Shown: positions 9,886 through 18,566, counted from the first letter of the stretch. The stretch: 64,000 bases of DNA from CAVTYH01 sp963738835 (GCA_963738835.1 CAVTYH010000003.1:186001-250000); one strand, 5' to 3'. Notes: generated from the sequence alone by a model not told the origin. Numbers and translations: made by a program.

Positions 9886-10962
9886 TTACTCGATGACCAG
9901 TACGCCGCGCAACTTTCCATCGCGTTCCAAACCCTTGATGATCTCGATGATATCTTCCGTCGGCACTTTCACGGCGTTCAGCGCCGAGACCAGCGCTTTG
10001 AGCTTTGCCGTCGATTGTGGTTGCGGGTTTGTTTCCAGCGGCACAAACCCGGGCGGCGGCGGCGTTGTGCTGTCCGCAGTTTCGATCACCATGTTCTTGT
10101 GCGTGACCACTACGGCGCCGATTTCCACGTCGCCGCCGATCACGATGCTGCCGGCCCGCGGATTGATGACCACCCGCGCTTCCGTCTGCGGCTCTGGAAT
10201 CGGCAAGCTGAGCACCTGCGAGACGAACGACACCGGATCGGAACGATACTGCGCCGGCACTTGCACTTCGATATTTAGTTGATTCAGAGCCCGCGCCAAA
10301 TTGCCGGAGCTGGTTTGAAAACTGAGCTGACTGTTCACCAGGTCGGCCACATCTTGGGCCACCTGAAAATCGGAATAGTTTTTGTTGAGCACCAGCGTCA
10401 ATTTCCCATCTTTCGTGAAGGCATTGAAAAAATCTTCTTCCAACCGGCATCCGCGGAAAACGCGGCCCGAGGTTGGCAATTTGGGGTCGTTGAGGTTGAT
10501 CGGGCCTTGCGCGAAACCATAGACCCGATCACTGTTCACGTGTGGGCCTTGCAGTGGCGTCATCATCAGCGTGCCGCCGGCCAGACTTTTTGCCCCGCCG
10601 ATGGAGCTGACCGTGCAATCCAGCAAATCGCCTTGACGACCGCCAGCGGCGGGCACCGTGACGGTGACCATCACCAAGGCCACGTTCTTGGCGTCTTTCA
10701 ATTCCGCGGCTCCGCCTTTGCCAATCGGGCTGCCCATCAATTGCATGGCTGTGGCCAAACTGCGAATGGTCGGCAGAAAGTTGCCGCCATCGCCGGTACC
10801 CTTCAAACCGACAACCAAGCCGAGCCCCTGTAGCGTATTTTCTTCCTGCCCTTTGACGCGGCAGATGTTTTTCAGCAACGTGCGCGCTTCCACCGGCGCC
10901 TGAAACGCAATCGTTCCCAACACGGTGAATGCCACGAAGATGGTTTGAATCAGCCGCTTCAT
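9886..10962 (-). CDS. flgI: Flagellar P-ring protein FlgI
   Basis: FlgI builds the periplasmic P ring around the rod. After a signal peptide (MKRLIQTIFVAFTVLGTIAF with APVEA) the protein shows NTLQGLGLVVGLKGTGDGGN, AAELKDAKNVALVMVTVTVP and a C-terminal part with EARVVINPRAGSIVIGGDVE and GAVVVTHKNMVIE, all typical of FlgI. About 358 aa, normal length. Two ATG codons compete: 10974 sits directly on the AAGAGG ribosome binding site, while 10962 has workable spacing, so I prefer 10962. Presence of both P and L ring genes argues for an outer membrane and peptidoglycan in this bacterium. Confidence 0.95.
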   Translation of the reverse strand: MKRLIQTIFVAFTVLGTIAFQAPVEARTLLKNICRVKGQEENTLQGLGLVVGLKGTGDGGNFLPTIRSLATAMQLMGSPIGKGGAAELKDAKNVALVMVTVTVPAAGGRQGDLLDCTVSSIGGAKSLAGGTLMMTPLQGPHVNSDRVYGFAQGPINLNDPKLPTSGRVFRGCRLEEDFFNAFTKDGKLTLVLNKNYSDFQVAQDVADLVNSQLSFQTSSGNLARALNQLNIEVQVPAQYRSDPVSFVSQVLSLPIPEPQTEARVVINPRAGSIVIGGDVEIGAVVVTHKNMVIETADSTTPPPPGFVPLETNPQPQSTAKLKALVSALNAVKVPTEDIIEIIKGLERDGKLRGVLVIE

Positions 10963-11016
10963 CTGCAAGTTCATCCTCTTGGTAATTGCTGGTTGCCAGT
11001 TGCTGGTCGCTCTGGC

Positions 11017-11709
11017 TTAGAAAGGCGAGAACCGGTCGAACCAGTAGGTAAACCAACCGCGTTTGTAACCGTCGCGGACGTGGCCAAGTTCACGTTTGAA
11101 AATGCTTAGCTCCGCCACGTTTTCGCTCAGCACCGTGTTGTTTGGCAGCACGTCTTCGCGGCGAATGATGCCCGTCAACGCGGCTTCCCAATGTTCTTCG
11201 TTGTTTCGCACTTCATTGCGAGCTTCGATGACCAGCGTTCCGTTGGGACGGATATCGACCACAGTAGCGGCCAAACGAAACAGCAACGCATTGCGCGTCT
11301 CCAACTCCATTTGTGCCTGATTCTGCACATTCAAGTTGCCCGTGGCCCGCGGCAGGCCTTCCGACGGATTCGAGGCGTCGAGATTCAGGCCCTTGAATTG
11401 AATCCAGTTCTTCAGCTGCGCATCGTACTGAGCCGTGCGGCGGCGTTGGATTTGGCCTTCGCTGATGAGCTGATCTTTCTCGCTCACAATGACCGTGATG
11501 ATGTCGTGCAGCTTGATTTCCTTGGGGGGCTCGACCTTTTGATACAGCCACGACGTATTTTGCAAAGTCAGCGGCTTGCCTTGCACCGTGGGAATATCTT
11601 GTTTGTAGAGGCTTGAATTCTGAGCGTGGGCCGTCGACGGCCCACGCAAAAGAGCCACACCCACCACCAGCGGCGGCAGCGAACTGCAAATGATTCGGCG
11701 AATTGTCAT
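11017..11709 (-). CDS. flgH: Flagellar L-ring protein FlgH
   Basis: FlgH forms the outer-membrane L ring. The sequence has KLHDIITVIVSEKDQLISEG, TVVDIRPNGTLVIEARNEVR and LTGIIRREDVLPNNTVLSEN, characteristic of FlgH. Start ATG 11709 has GAGG upstream and shares one base with the flgA stop (TGATG), indicating coupled translation. FlgH is normally a lipoprotein, but the N-terminus here (residues 1-30, ending STAHAQNSS) looks like an ordinary signal peptide with no Cys at the cleavage point; the only early Cys, residue 8, is not in a lipobox. The ring may be anchored differently, or the start is wrong. Confidence 0.93.
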   Translation of the reverse strand: MTIRRIICSSLPPLVVGVALLRGPSTAHAQNSSLYKQDIPTVQGKPLTLQNTSWLYQKVEPPKEIKLHDIITVIVSEKDQLISEGQIQRRRTAQYDAQLKNWIQFKGLNLDASNPSEGLPRATGNLNVQNQAQMELETRNALLFRLAATVVDIRPNGTLVIEARNEVRNNEEHWEAALTGIIRREDVLPNNTVLSENVAELSIFKRELGHVRDGYKRGWFTYWFDRFSPF

Positions 11710-12842
11710 CAATTGCCTCGATTCCAATTAGTGTCGCTGTCTGGGCTTCGCCGGACCGCGGCAACTCGGGTGCTGGCTCGGCTGTCGTTCAAGGTTGTCG
11801 GTGCCGGTTCGATGCGCTTGCTATTTTGCTGTTCCGGAGCGGCCGATGGATTGGCGATCACTTCCACTTGATCGATGCCCGTCACACGGGCTTCGAAAGA
11901 TTTGCGATCCAAGAGCGACTCGATGGTTACGGTGTCGCCTTGGCTGCCGTTGTCGCGCGCCCGGCCCGCGGTGCGAATTTTCACGCCCGGCGATTGCACG
12001 TACACGGTCACCACGCTGCCGCGTTTCACCAGCATGGGTGTGCGCACGTATTGTGGATCGAGAATCTGCCCCGGCGCCATCGCTTTAATGGCTTCGCGGC
12101 CCACCACGTCGTCGAGCGATTGAAACGCATCGTCAACAGGTGTTCCCGGCTTGATCCGCTCGAGCGTCACATCGGCGGCGTCGAGAATCGCTCCGCGCGG
12201 CACCGCTTTGGCAGTCACAACAACCGAGGAGGGGATTGTCACTTTCGCTTCAAGTGTGAAGGCCGCTGGGCCTTTATCAGTGCGGACCGCGATTTCAAAC
12301 GTCTGCTTGCCCAACCACGGCGCCTGTCCGCCGCGGGCTTCAACGCGATGCACGTCGGCCAGCACAGCCTGCGCTTGAGCGTCGTTTAATTCCACTACCA
12401 CAGTCCAAGGGTCGTCGTTGCCGTTTGATTCCTGCAAATGCTGCACGATGGCGTCGATTACAGCGCGCTGTGCCTGCTGCATCGACGATAGCGGCAGAAC
12501 TTTCGATCGCGGCGTTTGTTTGGCAGCCTCCGCGAAGCCGACGACATTCACCTGGCTGGCCCCGGAGATGCGAAGTTCCAGCATGTTCAGGCCGCGGCGT
12601 TCCAGTGTGTCTTGAATTTCGCGGACCGTCAGGGTGCGCTGCTTGCCAACCGCCGGGGCGGGCGCGAGTTCAATTTGCGCGAGCGCCTGCACTTCGCCGT
12701 CGCCCAGGATATCGGCCACGTCGCCCAATCGCACCACGCTGCCGGTCGTGCGTGCTTCGGAGCGCAACCGCAATTCGGCCGCATCGCAGGTCGCGATTGC
12801 CGCGGCCGCGAACAAAACAATTGAATTGATGATTTGTTGCAT
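11709..12842 (-). CDS. flgA: Flagellar P-ring assembly chaperone FlgA
   Basis: FlgA is the periplasmic chaperone for P-ring assembly. Start ATG 12842 (MQQIINSIVLFAAAAIATCD) has AAGGAATTC upstream and gives a signal peptide; the frame is open further up but without support. The C-terminal half carries the SAF/FlgA pattern: VVVTAKAVPRGAILDAADVT, DDVVGREAIKAMAPGQILDP and KRGSVVTVYVQSPGVKIRT. About 377 aa, longer than the enteric protein (219 aa), with an N-terminal extension of about 170 residues that includes VRLGDVADILGDGEVQALAQ. It overlaps flgH by one base. Confidence 0.9.
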   Translation of the reverse strand: MQQIINSIVLFAAAAIATCDAAELRLRSEARTTGSVVRLGDVADILGDGEVQALAQIELAPAPAVGKQRTLTVREIQDTLERRGLNMLELRISGASQVNVVGFAEAAKQTPRSKVLPLSSMQQAQRAVIDAIVQHLQESNGNDDPWTVVVELNDAQAQAVLADVHRVEARGGQAPWLGKQTFEIAVRTDKGPAAFTLEAKVTIPSSVVVTAKAVPRGAILDAADVTLERIKPGTPVDDAFQSLDDVVGREAIKAMAPGQILDPQYVRTPMLVKRGSVVTVYVQSPGVKIRTAGRARDNGSQGDTVTIESLLDRKSFEARVTGIDQVEVIANPSAAPEQQNSKRIEPAPTTLNDSRASTRVAAVRRSPDSDTNWNRGN

Positions 12843-12920
12843 GAATTCCTTCCGACGCTGGGTCAAATCTACTGCCACGCCGGGCAAGCCCGGCCGCTAC
12901 ACCGACGATTATTTGTTTAC

Positions 12921-13724
12921 CTAAAACCGTCGTAAGTTGCTGATCAATTGCAGAATCTGATCGCCGGTTTGCACGACCTGCGAGTTCAATTCAAATGCCC
13001 GTTGTGTGGTAATCAAATCGATCAACTGGTTCACCGGGTTCACGTTCGAATTTTCGAGCGCGTTTTGTCGCACCAATCCCAAGCCGACCGAACCAGGGTT
13101 CCCTTGCAGCGGTGGGCCCGACGAAACGGTTTCCTGAAACAGATTCTCGCCCAGCTTCAGCAAGCCCTGCGGGTTGATGAACCGCGCCAGCTGAATTTGC
13201 CCGACTTGCTGCAACTGCGGCGAACCTGCCTGTTGCACCGAAACCAATCCTTCCGGGCTGACGGTAATGCCAACCGTGTCTTGCGGAATGGTGATGGCCG
13301 GCTCCAGCAAGCGGCCATCGGAAGCCGACGCCATCACGATTTGTCCGTTGGCATTCACGCCGAAGTTGCCGGCCCGCGTGTACAAGATTTGTCCGCTGGG
13401 ATCGGTCACCTGAAACAAACCGTCGCCGACGATGGCCCAATCCAACGGGCGATTCGTTTGCTCGAAGGCCCCTTGGGAAAAATCGTCCTGCACGCTTTGC
13501 ACGCGCACGCCCAAGCCGACGTGGATGCCGGTCGGCGTAAACTGGCCCGCGCTATCTTGATTGCCCGGCAGCGGCTGGTTGCGATAGAAGAGGTCTTCGA
13601 AATTGCAACGGTCTTGTTTGAAGCCGGTGGTGTTCACGTTCGCCAGATTGTTGGCGATGGTGTCGAGCTTCGTTTGCAGCGCATCCATGCCGGTCGCTGC
13701 GGTATAAAGTGTTTGAAGGCCCAT
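12921..13724 (-). CDS. flgG: Flagellar distal rod protein FlgG
   Basis: FlgG forms the distal rod. The 267-aa product is full length. It has the N-terminal rod signature TIANNLANVNTTGFKQDR, a central NRPLDWAIVGDGLFQVTDPS segment, and the C-terminal helix VNQLIDLITTQRAFELNSQV. It lies between flgF and flgA in the typical flgF-flgG-flgA-flgH-flgI order. Confidence 0.97.
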   Translation of the reverse strand: MGLQTLYTAATGMDALQTKLDTIANNLANVNTTGFKQDRCNFEDLFYRNQPLPGNQDSAGQFTPTGIHVGLGVRVQSVQDDFSQGAFEQTNRPLDWAIVGDGLFQVTDPSGQILYTRAGNFGVNANGQIVMASASDGRLLEPAITIPQDTVGITVSPEGLVSVQQAGSPQLQQVGQIQLARFINPQGLLKLGENLFQETVSSGPPLQGNPGSVGLGLVRQNALENSNVNPVNQLIDLITTQRAFELNSQVVQTGDQILQLISNLRRF

Positions 13725-13756
13725 AGATCAATCGTGGTTGGTGGTGAATAGTCGGC

Positions 13757-13840
13757 CATAAAGCCGCGGATGGTATCCGCGGTTGCCCGCTGCATTGCGA
13801 TAAATTGTGAACCACCGCGATTACCAATCGCGGCTTTATG
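13757..13840. repeat. Paired REP-like inverted repeat between flgF and flgG
   Basis: Two units face each other: CATAAAGCCGCGGATGG (from 13757) and its imperfect inverse ending in CGCGGCTTTATG (to 13840), each unit also being an internal hairpin (CCGCGGATGGTATCCGCGG and CCGCGATTACCAATCGCGG). This BIME-like arrangement sits between two co-transcribed genes and could set relative mRNA stability. Confidence 0.7.
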
Positions 13841-13849
13841 AAACGAGTA

Positions 13850-14605
13850 TTAATCCGTCTTCAACGCCCGCGAAACGAGCGTGCCCAGCATTTCGTCTTG
13901 CGTGTGAATCAGGCTCACGTTGGCTTCAAACGCCCGCGAGGCTTCGATCAATTCCATCATTTCCGCCGACGGCCGCACGGTGCTTTGCTCTACCTGATGC
14001 CACAGCACGCGCCGCTCTTCATCGGGCACAGGTCGTGGCGGCGCCAGCGGGGCAAACAAGTTCTCGCCGACTTTCACCAGGTCGCCGTAAGAGCGTGGAC
14101 GCACGAGCGCCAGCGCCGTCGCCTCGCCCCCCTGGCTTATCTGACCATCAGGCGTAAGCTGCCACGGCCCGGCATCGGGATCCAAATCGATCGGATTGCC
14201 ATCGACGCTCAGGACCGGTTTGCCGTCTTGTGTCACCAACCGACCGGCCGCCGTCAGTTGAAAATTTCCGGCGCGGGTGAGCAAATCTTTGTTGCCGTTG
14301 CGGACGACAAAAAACGCGTCGCCTTCCACGGCCATGTCGGTGTCTTTTTTCGTCGTCTGCAGCGGGCCCTGCGAAAAATCGGTGGCCGTGGCCATCACTT
14401 TCACGCCGCCCCCCACATCATCGAGCGTTCGAGTGCCGGGCATCGCCTGCCCTTGCTGTACCGCTTCAGCAAAGCGCGATTGAAACAGCGCCACATCGCG
14501 CTTGAAGCCCGGCGTGGCGACGTTGGCCATATTGTTGGCCAACACGTCGAGCCGCTGGCTCTGCACGTACGCGCCTTCAGCAGATAGATACAGCCCGTAT
14601 GGCAT
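13850..14605 (-). CDS. flgF: Flagellar rod protein FlgF
   Basis: FlgF is a proximal rod protein. The 251-aa sequence has VLANNMANVATPGFKRDVAL near the N-terminus, KKDTDMAVEGDAFFVV in the middle and PSAEMMELIEASRAFEANVS at the C-terminus, as in FlgF/FlgG proteins. It is shorter than the adjacent FlgG and comes first in the operon, which supports FlgF. The sigma-54 type site lies about 65 bases upstream of its ATG. Confidence 0.92.
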   Translation of the reverse strand: MPYGLYLSAEGAYVQSQRLDVLANNMANVATPGFKRDVALFQSRFAEAVQQGQAMPGTRTLDDVGGGVKVMATATDFSQGPLQTTKKDTDMAVEGDAFFVVRNGNKDLLTRAGNFQLTAAGRLVTQDGKPVLSVDGNPIDLDPDAGPWQLTPDGQISQGGEATALALVRPRSYGDLVKVGENLFAPLAPPRPVPDEERRVLWHQVEQSTVRPSAEMMELIEASRAFEANVSLIHTQDEMLGTLVSRALKTD

Positions 14606-14914
14606 GACCGCGAACTAGTCGCTGCGGACATGCCCCCCTGCGAAAAGAATCTGACGCGGCGGTGGAGTAAGCAACAGCCGTGCCAGGGCGAAGGTAATCC
14701 CAAACTTTCCGCTAGACACCGATCTTAAGTCTCGGTGTTTCCGTCGTTTAAACCTTCGCGGTGACGACAACCGTGTCGGTCGGCAACAAAACAACGAATA
14801 CCGAACGCGCCGATTCTGCCGCATTTGTCACGCAGAAACGGCCGAACGGGAAGCTAACGATAGCAGCCCCAGAAGTTCAATTCCCCATGCTCGTTTTTTT
14901 AGAGGAGTTCATCC
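14606..14914. other. Divergent intergenic region with flgF promoter
   Basis: Apart from the sigma-54 site at 14670-14685, nothing coding is supported. The right half must hold the promoter of the plus-strand gene at 14915, but no convincing -35/-10 pair is visible. Confidence 0.5.
14670..14685 (-). promoter_or_regulatory. Sigma-54 promoter (-24/-12) of the flgF operon
   Basis: On the minus strand the bases read TGGCACG-GCTG-TTGCT, an excellent match to the RpoN consensus TGGCACG-N4-TTGCW with correct GG/GC spacing. It lies 65 bases before flgF and points into the operon. Sigma-54 control of rod/hook genes through an FlgR/FleQ-type activator is known in other phyla; the activator is not in this window. 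Confidence 0.85.
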
Positions 14915-15181
14915 ATGGATCGTCAATTTCAATTCAGTCTGCGCCGATTCTTTTCGTCCATGACGCTCATTGCCATCGGCGTCGGCCTCATCTGCTATCT
15001 GTTTAGCAGTGCAGTGTCCGATGGCTTGCTGCTTGCCACCTGTTGGTTGCTGGGCGGAGTGTGCATTGGAGCGGGCATTTTCAATCCCTTCAGGCAGCCG
15101 GTTCTGGGGGCATTTCTCGGCGGACTGACTCAGATAATCCTGGCGATCATGTTTCTCAGTTCTTTTCACGGGATTTGTTAG
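14915..15181 (+). CDS. Small membrane protein, planctomycete type, unknown function
   Basis: The 88-aa product starts MDRQFQFSLRRFFSSMTLIA, a short positively charged segment before the first membrane helix, as found in many planctomycete membrane proteins. Three hydrophobic stretches follow (about residues 15-33, 37-55 and 63-83). AGAGGAG lies 9 bases before the ATG, a strong ribosome binding site. I do not recognise a functional family. Confidence 0.75.
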   Translation: MDRQFQFSLRRFFSSMTLIAIGVGLICYLFSSAVSDGLLLATCWLLGGVCIGAGIFNPFRQPVLGAFLGGLTQIILAIMFLSSFHGIC

Positions 15182-15269
15182 TCAGGCCGAATCACGAACG
15201 CTCCGCCTGCCTACTTCGAAAACTTCGCCCGCCTTTTCGCGCCGAAACAAATCCACTAAAATCGTCCCC

Positions 15270-15351
15270 GGAGGGTAAGCGAATGGTTAGCGGTCTGACT
15301 CGAAATCAGATGCCGGGAAACCGGTTGCGGGTTCGAATCCCGTGCCCTCCG
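15270..15351 (+). tRNA. tRNA-Ser (anticodon CGA)
   Basis: GGAGGGT at 15270-15276 pairs with GCCCTCC at 15344-15350 as acceptor stem, followed by discriminator G. The anticodon arm TCTGA-CTCGAAA-TCAGA places CGA at 34-36. A long variable arm (CCGG-GAAA-CCGG) and the T arm GCGGG-TTCGAAT-CCCGT make it a class II serine tRNA. CCA is not encoded. tRNA-Ser genes are common phage/island attachment sites, relevant to the recombinase fragment at 16280-16430. Confidence 0.93.
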
Positions 15352-15659
15352 CTGGCGGAAGGTCCAAGTTCTGAACAACTTCCTAAAAGATTCTCCACGC
15401 ACGCCGTGGGCAGCAGACTTTGTAGTGTCACCCTATAAGTGTCACCGATTTACATCTTTGCCAGCTGGGCGAGATCGTCGGAAGACATGGCGAGGACCTC
15501 CTGCGGTCGCGCTCCAGAAGGCTCCGGGTGACTTGACGCCCGCCTTCGCGAACACGAAAGTGAGCGCGTCCAATTATCTGATTTAGGGCGAAACCAGACT
15601 CAAGAGTGAGTGCGCTTAGCAACCGCCACTCCGGTGCATGGCACGGTTCACTGACGTTC
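15352..15659. other. Region downstream of tRNA-Ser
   Basis: No complete gene. Two direct copies of AGTGTCACC (near 15425-15445) lie close to the tRNA 3' side. A short minus-strand stretch ending in SSDDLAQLAKM plus stop could be the tail of a lost gene, but too little remains to name it. Confidence 0.35.
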
Positions 15660-16196
15660 TTAAGGGCGATAGTCGACACGTATCTCAGGTCGCGCGGCCC
15701 GAAGTTGATCTACTCCAGCTTGCGTTACCTTCGTTGCCGAAAAGCTCACGACTTCGAGTCCAGGAACCTGCACGATCAGTGCGATCGAAGTGTCATCAAT
15801 CGGCGTATGCCAAAACAAGAGCGAACGTACGCCGCCAATCTTCGAGAGTTGAGACAAATCGTGTGCATCGTGAATTGTGCATAACTGGAACATCATTGTA
15901 CCTACCTGCCTGAGCCCGGCGAACGCCTTTAGCGAATTCGCGTCGACGGAGAATTGCTTAAACTCGACGGATTCAAGTGTTTCGTACTTCTTGATTTCTG
16001 TTGTCGTAACAGGTTCTGTGAAGAGTACACGGATTGAGTGATCATCGCCTACGGACGCAAATCTCGCTCCCATTGAAAGCAGTTCGGCACGCAATGCCAT
16101 TCGTTCCCGATAGTCTTTCGTCACGTAGAGTGTGACCGCAATCGCGATCGCGATAATGGTTACAGACGCCAACAACGATCGAAGTGAGAATCGCAT
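15660..16196 (-). CDS. Membrane-anchored leucine-rich-type hypothetical protein
   Basis: The 178-aa product begins MRFSLRSLLASVTIIAIAIA, one N-terminal membrane anchor of the planctomycete RFSLR type. The remainder has leucine-rich-repeat-like periodicity: LESVEFKQFSVDANSLKAFA, HDLSQLSKIGGVRSLLFWHT and VPGLEVVSFSATKVTQAGVD. Such proteins are numerous in planctomycetes and have no known biochemical role; the repeats suggest protein binding outside the membrane. Confidence 0.7.
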   Translation of the reverse strand: MRFSLRSLLASVTIIAIAIAVTLYVTKDYRERMALRAELLSMGARFASVGDDHSIRVLFTEPVTTTEIKKYETLESVEFKQFSVDANSLKAFAGLRQVGTMMFQLCTIHDAHDLSQLSKIGGVRSLLFWHTPIDDTSIALIVQVPGLEVVSFSATKVTQAGVDQLRAARPEIRVDYRP

Positions 16197-16279
16197 AAGC
16201 AGTCGGCGAGCTTAGGATGATGCAGCACTTTTGCGGCGGGAACGACCGCATTTTACCGGTATAGCCAGCAACCTTCAAA

Positions 16280-16430
16280 CTACCATAACGGTAATTTGCG
16301 CTTTCTCGGCGTGCTCTGCCGCGTCATCGAGAGGCTCGCTATGCTGCATGTTCCAGGTCTTCTGCCATAATTCAGCGGCCACGTCGTCCGCGTTTTGCGC
16401 GACATAAAAACGCAGTGTGGTTTCAATGCT
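16280..16430 (-). pseudogene. C-terminal fragment of a tyrosine recombinase (integrase)
   Basis: Directly after the stop codon of the permease gene, in the same minus-strand frame, the bases encode SIETTLRFYVAQNADDVAAE followed by LWQKTW and about 25 more residues to a TGA at 16280. The pattern HxSIETTxRxY containing the catalytic tyrosine and followed by a VAxELW-type tail is the C-terminus of planctomycete tyrosine recombinases. The rest of the enzyme (catalytic R, K, H, R and the N-terminal domain) is missing. It appears to be the remnant of an integrated element whose other part was replaced or deleted. Based on remembered family patterns, so moderate confidence. Confidence 0.5.
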
Positions 16431-18305
16431 TTAGATCGCCACGGCTTCGTCTTCTTCGTGGATGAGAATCGAGATCCAACTTTCGAGCTGGGCACGCGTT
16501 TCTTGCAGCTTGGTTCCCATCATGTCGGCGCCGGCTTCTTCAAGTTGCTCACGATTTCCTTCGGCATTTCCGCGCAGGCCCCAGCGGCCGACGATGATCT
16601 TCAAGCGGGGCAACTGGGGCCGCAGTCGTTTGCAAAGGTAGCGCGTCTGCGCCAAACCGCCAGGCGGTAGTGCGCCGATGCAAACCACGGTCCGCGTTTC
16701 CTTTTCCGCACGCGCGACCAATTCCGAAGCCAGCGTCTCGACGGCAGTAACTTCCACTTCCCATTTCGCGGGATCGAGCAACTGCTGCAACATCAAAAGG
16801 CCCAAGCGGTCGGCCTCGGCTCGGGCCGGGCAAGCTAACAGACGGATGCGCACCCGATCTGTTTTTGCCGCCGTTTCGACCGTTGCGGCCGCCTGCTCCG
16901 CTTGCGCATCAGCGATGCGGCGTTCCCCCAAATCCTGGACGAGGTCGGCCACGGTTTGCAAAACAAATTGCTCGTCTTCATCGCCGAGAGCGTCATTCGC
17001 GCGGTCTCGATTGGCATCGTTGAGCACCGGGATCAACAGGTCGTCGTAAACATGCTCCGCGTGAGAAGACTTCAACTCTTTGTGAACCAGTTGCGTTGCT
17101 TCGTCCCGATCGCGCGCGAAGAGGCGCTGATAAAGAATCACGTCGGGCTCCAGCGCCGGCTCATCGCCTAGCAGAACCTCGAGAAACTCTAGTTGCGGAA
17201 CATGTTTTCCCAGCACCAGCAGCACCACAGTCAGTGGCGCCGAAAGAACCAAGCCAATCGGTCCCCATAGAAATGCCCAGAATGCCGCCGAGACAAGTTG
17301 CGCGACCGCAGAAATGCCCATGCTCTGACCATACAGCAATGGCTCCATCACGTTGGCGGTGGTCAATTCAAGCGTTAGCACAAGGCCGACCACGGCCAAA
17401 GGGGGCCACCAGCGATCGAACGTGGCGAGGCTGAGAACAATCGGAAACGCTGCCGCGATCCACGCGCCGAGATAGGGAACGTATCTCAGCACCGCCGCCA
17501 GAAAACCCCACAACAGTGCGTAAGGGACGCCAATCAGAAATAGCCCCAAAGCCAGAACAATGCCGAACGTTCCGTTGACGATGGCCTGCATCAGCAGATA
17601 CCGACTGATTCGCTGCCCGGCGTCGTCAACCGCTTTGGTGGTCGATGACATCCGGCCGTGGCCGACTAACCGCAAGAAGCGATTCCGGAGATCCTCGCGA
17701 TTGAGAAGCATGAAAATCAACAGAATGAGCGCCAACGCCAGACTGCCGAGCGATTCGGACGCCGATCTGAAGTATCCGGGAAGGCTCGATATCCACGCCG
17801 GAGTCTCGGGCTCAACCACGACTTTTCGAGGCGTATCGACAGATTCCCGCGCTTTGTCTTGCGATTCGGTTTTGGACGGCTCACTCTTGGTTCCCGGCGA
17901 AGGTGACTTCAGCTCTGCACCCACATCTTCGATCATGCGCTCCAGTCGTTCAGAGCCGGAACCCAATGCCCGGACGGATTTAATTTTCTCCCGGATATTG
18001 CTGCTGTAGTTGGGAAGTTCCGCCAACAATCCTGAAAGTTGCTGCCCAACGGACCACAGGGTGCCTGTCAAAATAAGCGCCGTTCCGAGTACGACGATTA
18101 TTACAGACACACTCCGGCCGAAACCACGCCGCTGGAGTGCGCGGACGACGGGCGTGAGCAGAAACGTCAAAAAGAGGGCCATTCCCAGTGGAATAAATAT
18201 GACTTGCGCCCAGTATAATGCACCCACCACCACGGCAGCGATGGCGAGGTTTGTCAGGGCAACCAACGATTGTTGCCATTTCGGAGCAGCAGAGTTCCTG
18301 GCCAT
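16431..18305 (-). CDS. AI-2E family (PerM-type) transporter with extra C-terminal cytoplasmic domain
   Basis: Residues 1-395 form a PerM/AI-2E type permease: two N-terminal helices (WAQVIFIPLGMALFLTFLL), a long polar loop near residues 105-175 with many charged residues, and a block of helices with VPYALLWGFLAAVLRYVPYL and a GPIGLVLSAPLTVVLLVLGK ending. The remaining 230 residues are soluble: a helical part around residues 400-480 and a Rossmann-like part (VRIRLLACPARAEADRLGLL, then TVVCIGALPPGGLAQTRYLC) resembling a cobalamin-binding fold but lacking the DxHxxG motif. The substrate is unknown; the family includes autoinducer-2 exporters and Na+/H+ antiporters. The fused domain may be regulatory. 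Confidence 0.8.
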   Translation of the reverse strand: MARNSAAPKWQQSLVALTNLAIAAVVVGALYWAQVIFIPLGMALFLTFLLTPVVRALQRRGFGRSVSVIIVVLGTALILTGTLWSVGQQLSGLLAELPNYSSNIREKIKSVRALGSGSERLERMIEDVGAELKSPSPGTKSEPSKTESQDKARESVDTPRKVVVEPETPAWISSLPGYFRSASESLGSLALALILLIFMLLNREDLRNRFLRLVGHGRMSSTTKAVDDAGQRISRYLLMQAIVNGTFGIVLALGLFLIGVPYALLWGFLAAVLRYVPYLGAWIAAAFPIVLSLATFDRWWPPLAVVGLVLTLELTTANVMEPLLYGQSMGISAVAQLVSAAFWAFLWGPIGLVLSAPLTVVLLVLGKHVPQLEFLEVLLGDEPALEPDVILYQRLFARDRDEATQLVHKELKSSHAEHVYDDLLIPVLNDANRDRANDALGDEDEQFVLQTVADLVQDLGERRIADAQAEQAAATVETAAKTDRVRIRLLACPARAEADRLGLLMLQQLLDPAKWEVEVTAVETLASELVARAEKETRTVVCIGALPPGGLAQTRYLCKRLRPQLPRLKIIVGRWGLRGNAEGNREQLEEAGADMMGTKLQETRAQLESWISILIHEEDEAVAI

Positions 18306-18566
18306 TGTTTGGCGGCAAGAAAAGGTAATGCGGAATGGACGATCAGCGAATCAGTTCAGATTGTTATCATAGCCTTGACCTGCGCGTATTCCACCGGGAA
18401 TTGCCGACGTCGAAGCGATTGCCGTTTCGACCGCCATCAAACGCTGCATTTTTGCGACCCCGCAACCGCCGGGTCCCGCTGAGTGCGCCAAGTTGATAAA
18501 TTGTTGGTTGACGTGAGAGGTCACCGAGTCAAACCAAAGACGGCTTTTCCCTACCTGACTGTTGAG

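Noticed and set aside
16431..18305. Permease C-terminal domain as a universal stress protein domain
   Set aside because: The usual ATP-binding G-x2-G-x9-G(S/T) pattern is not present in the tail; the cobalamin-fold-like reading fits somewhat better, with low certainty.
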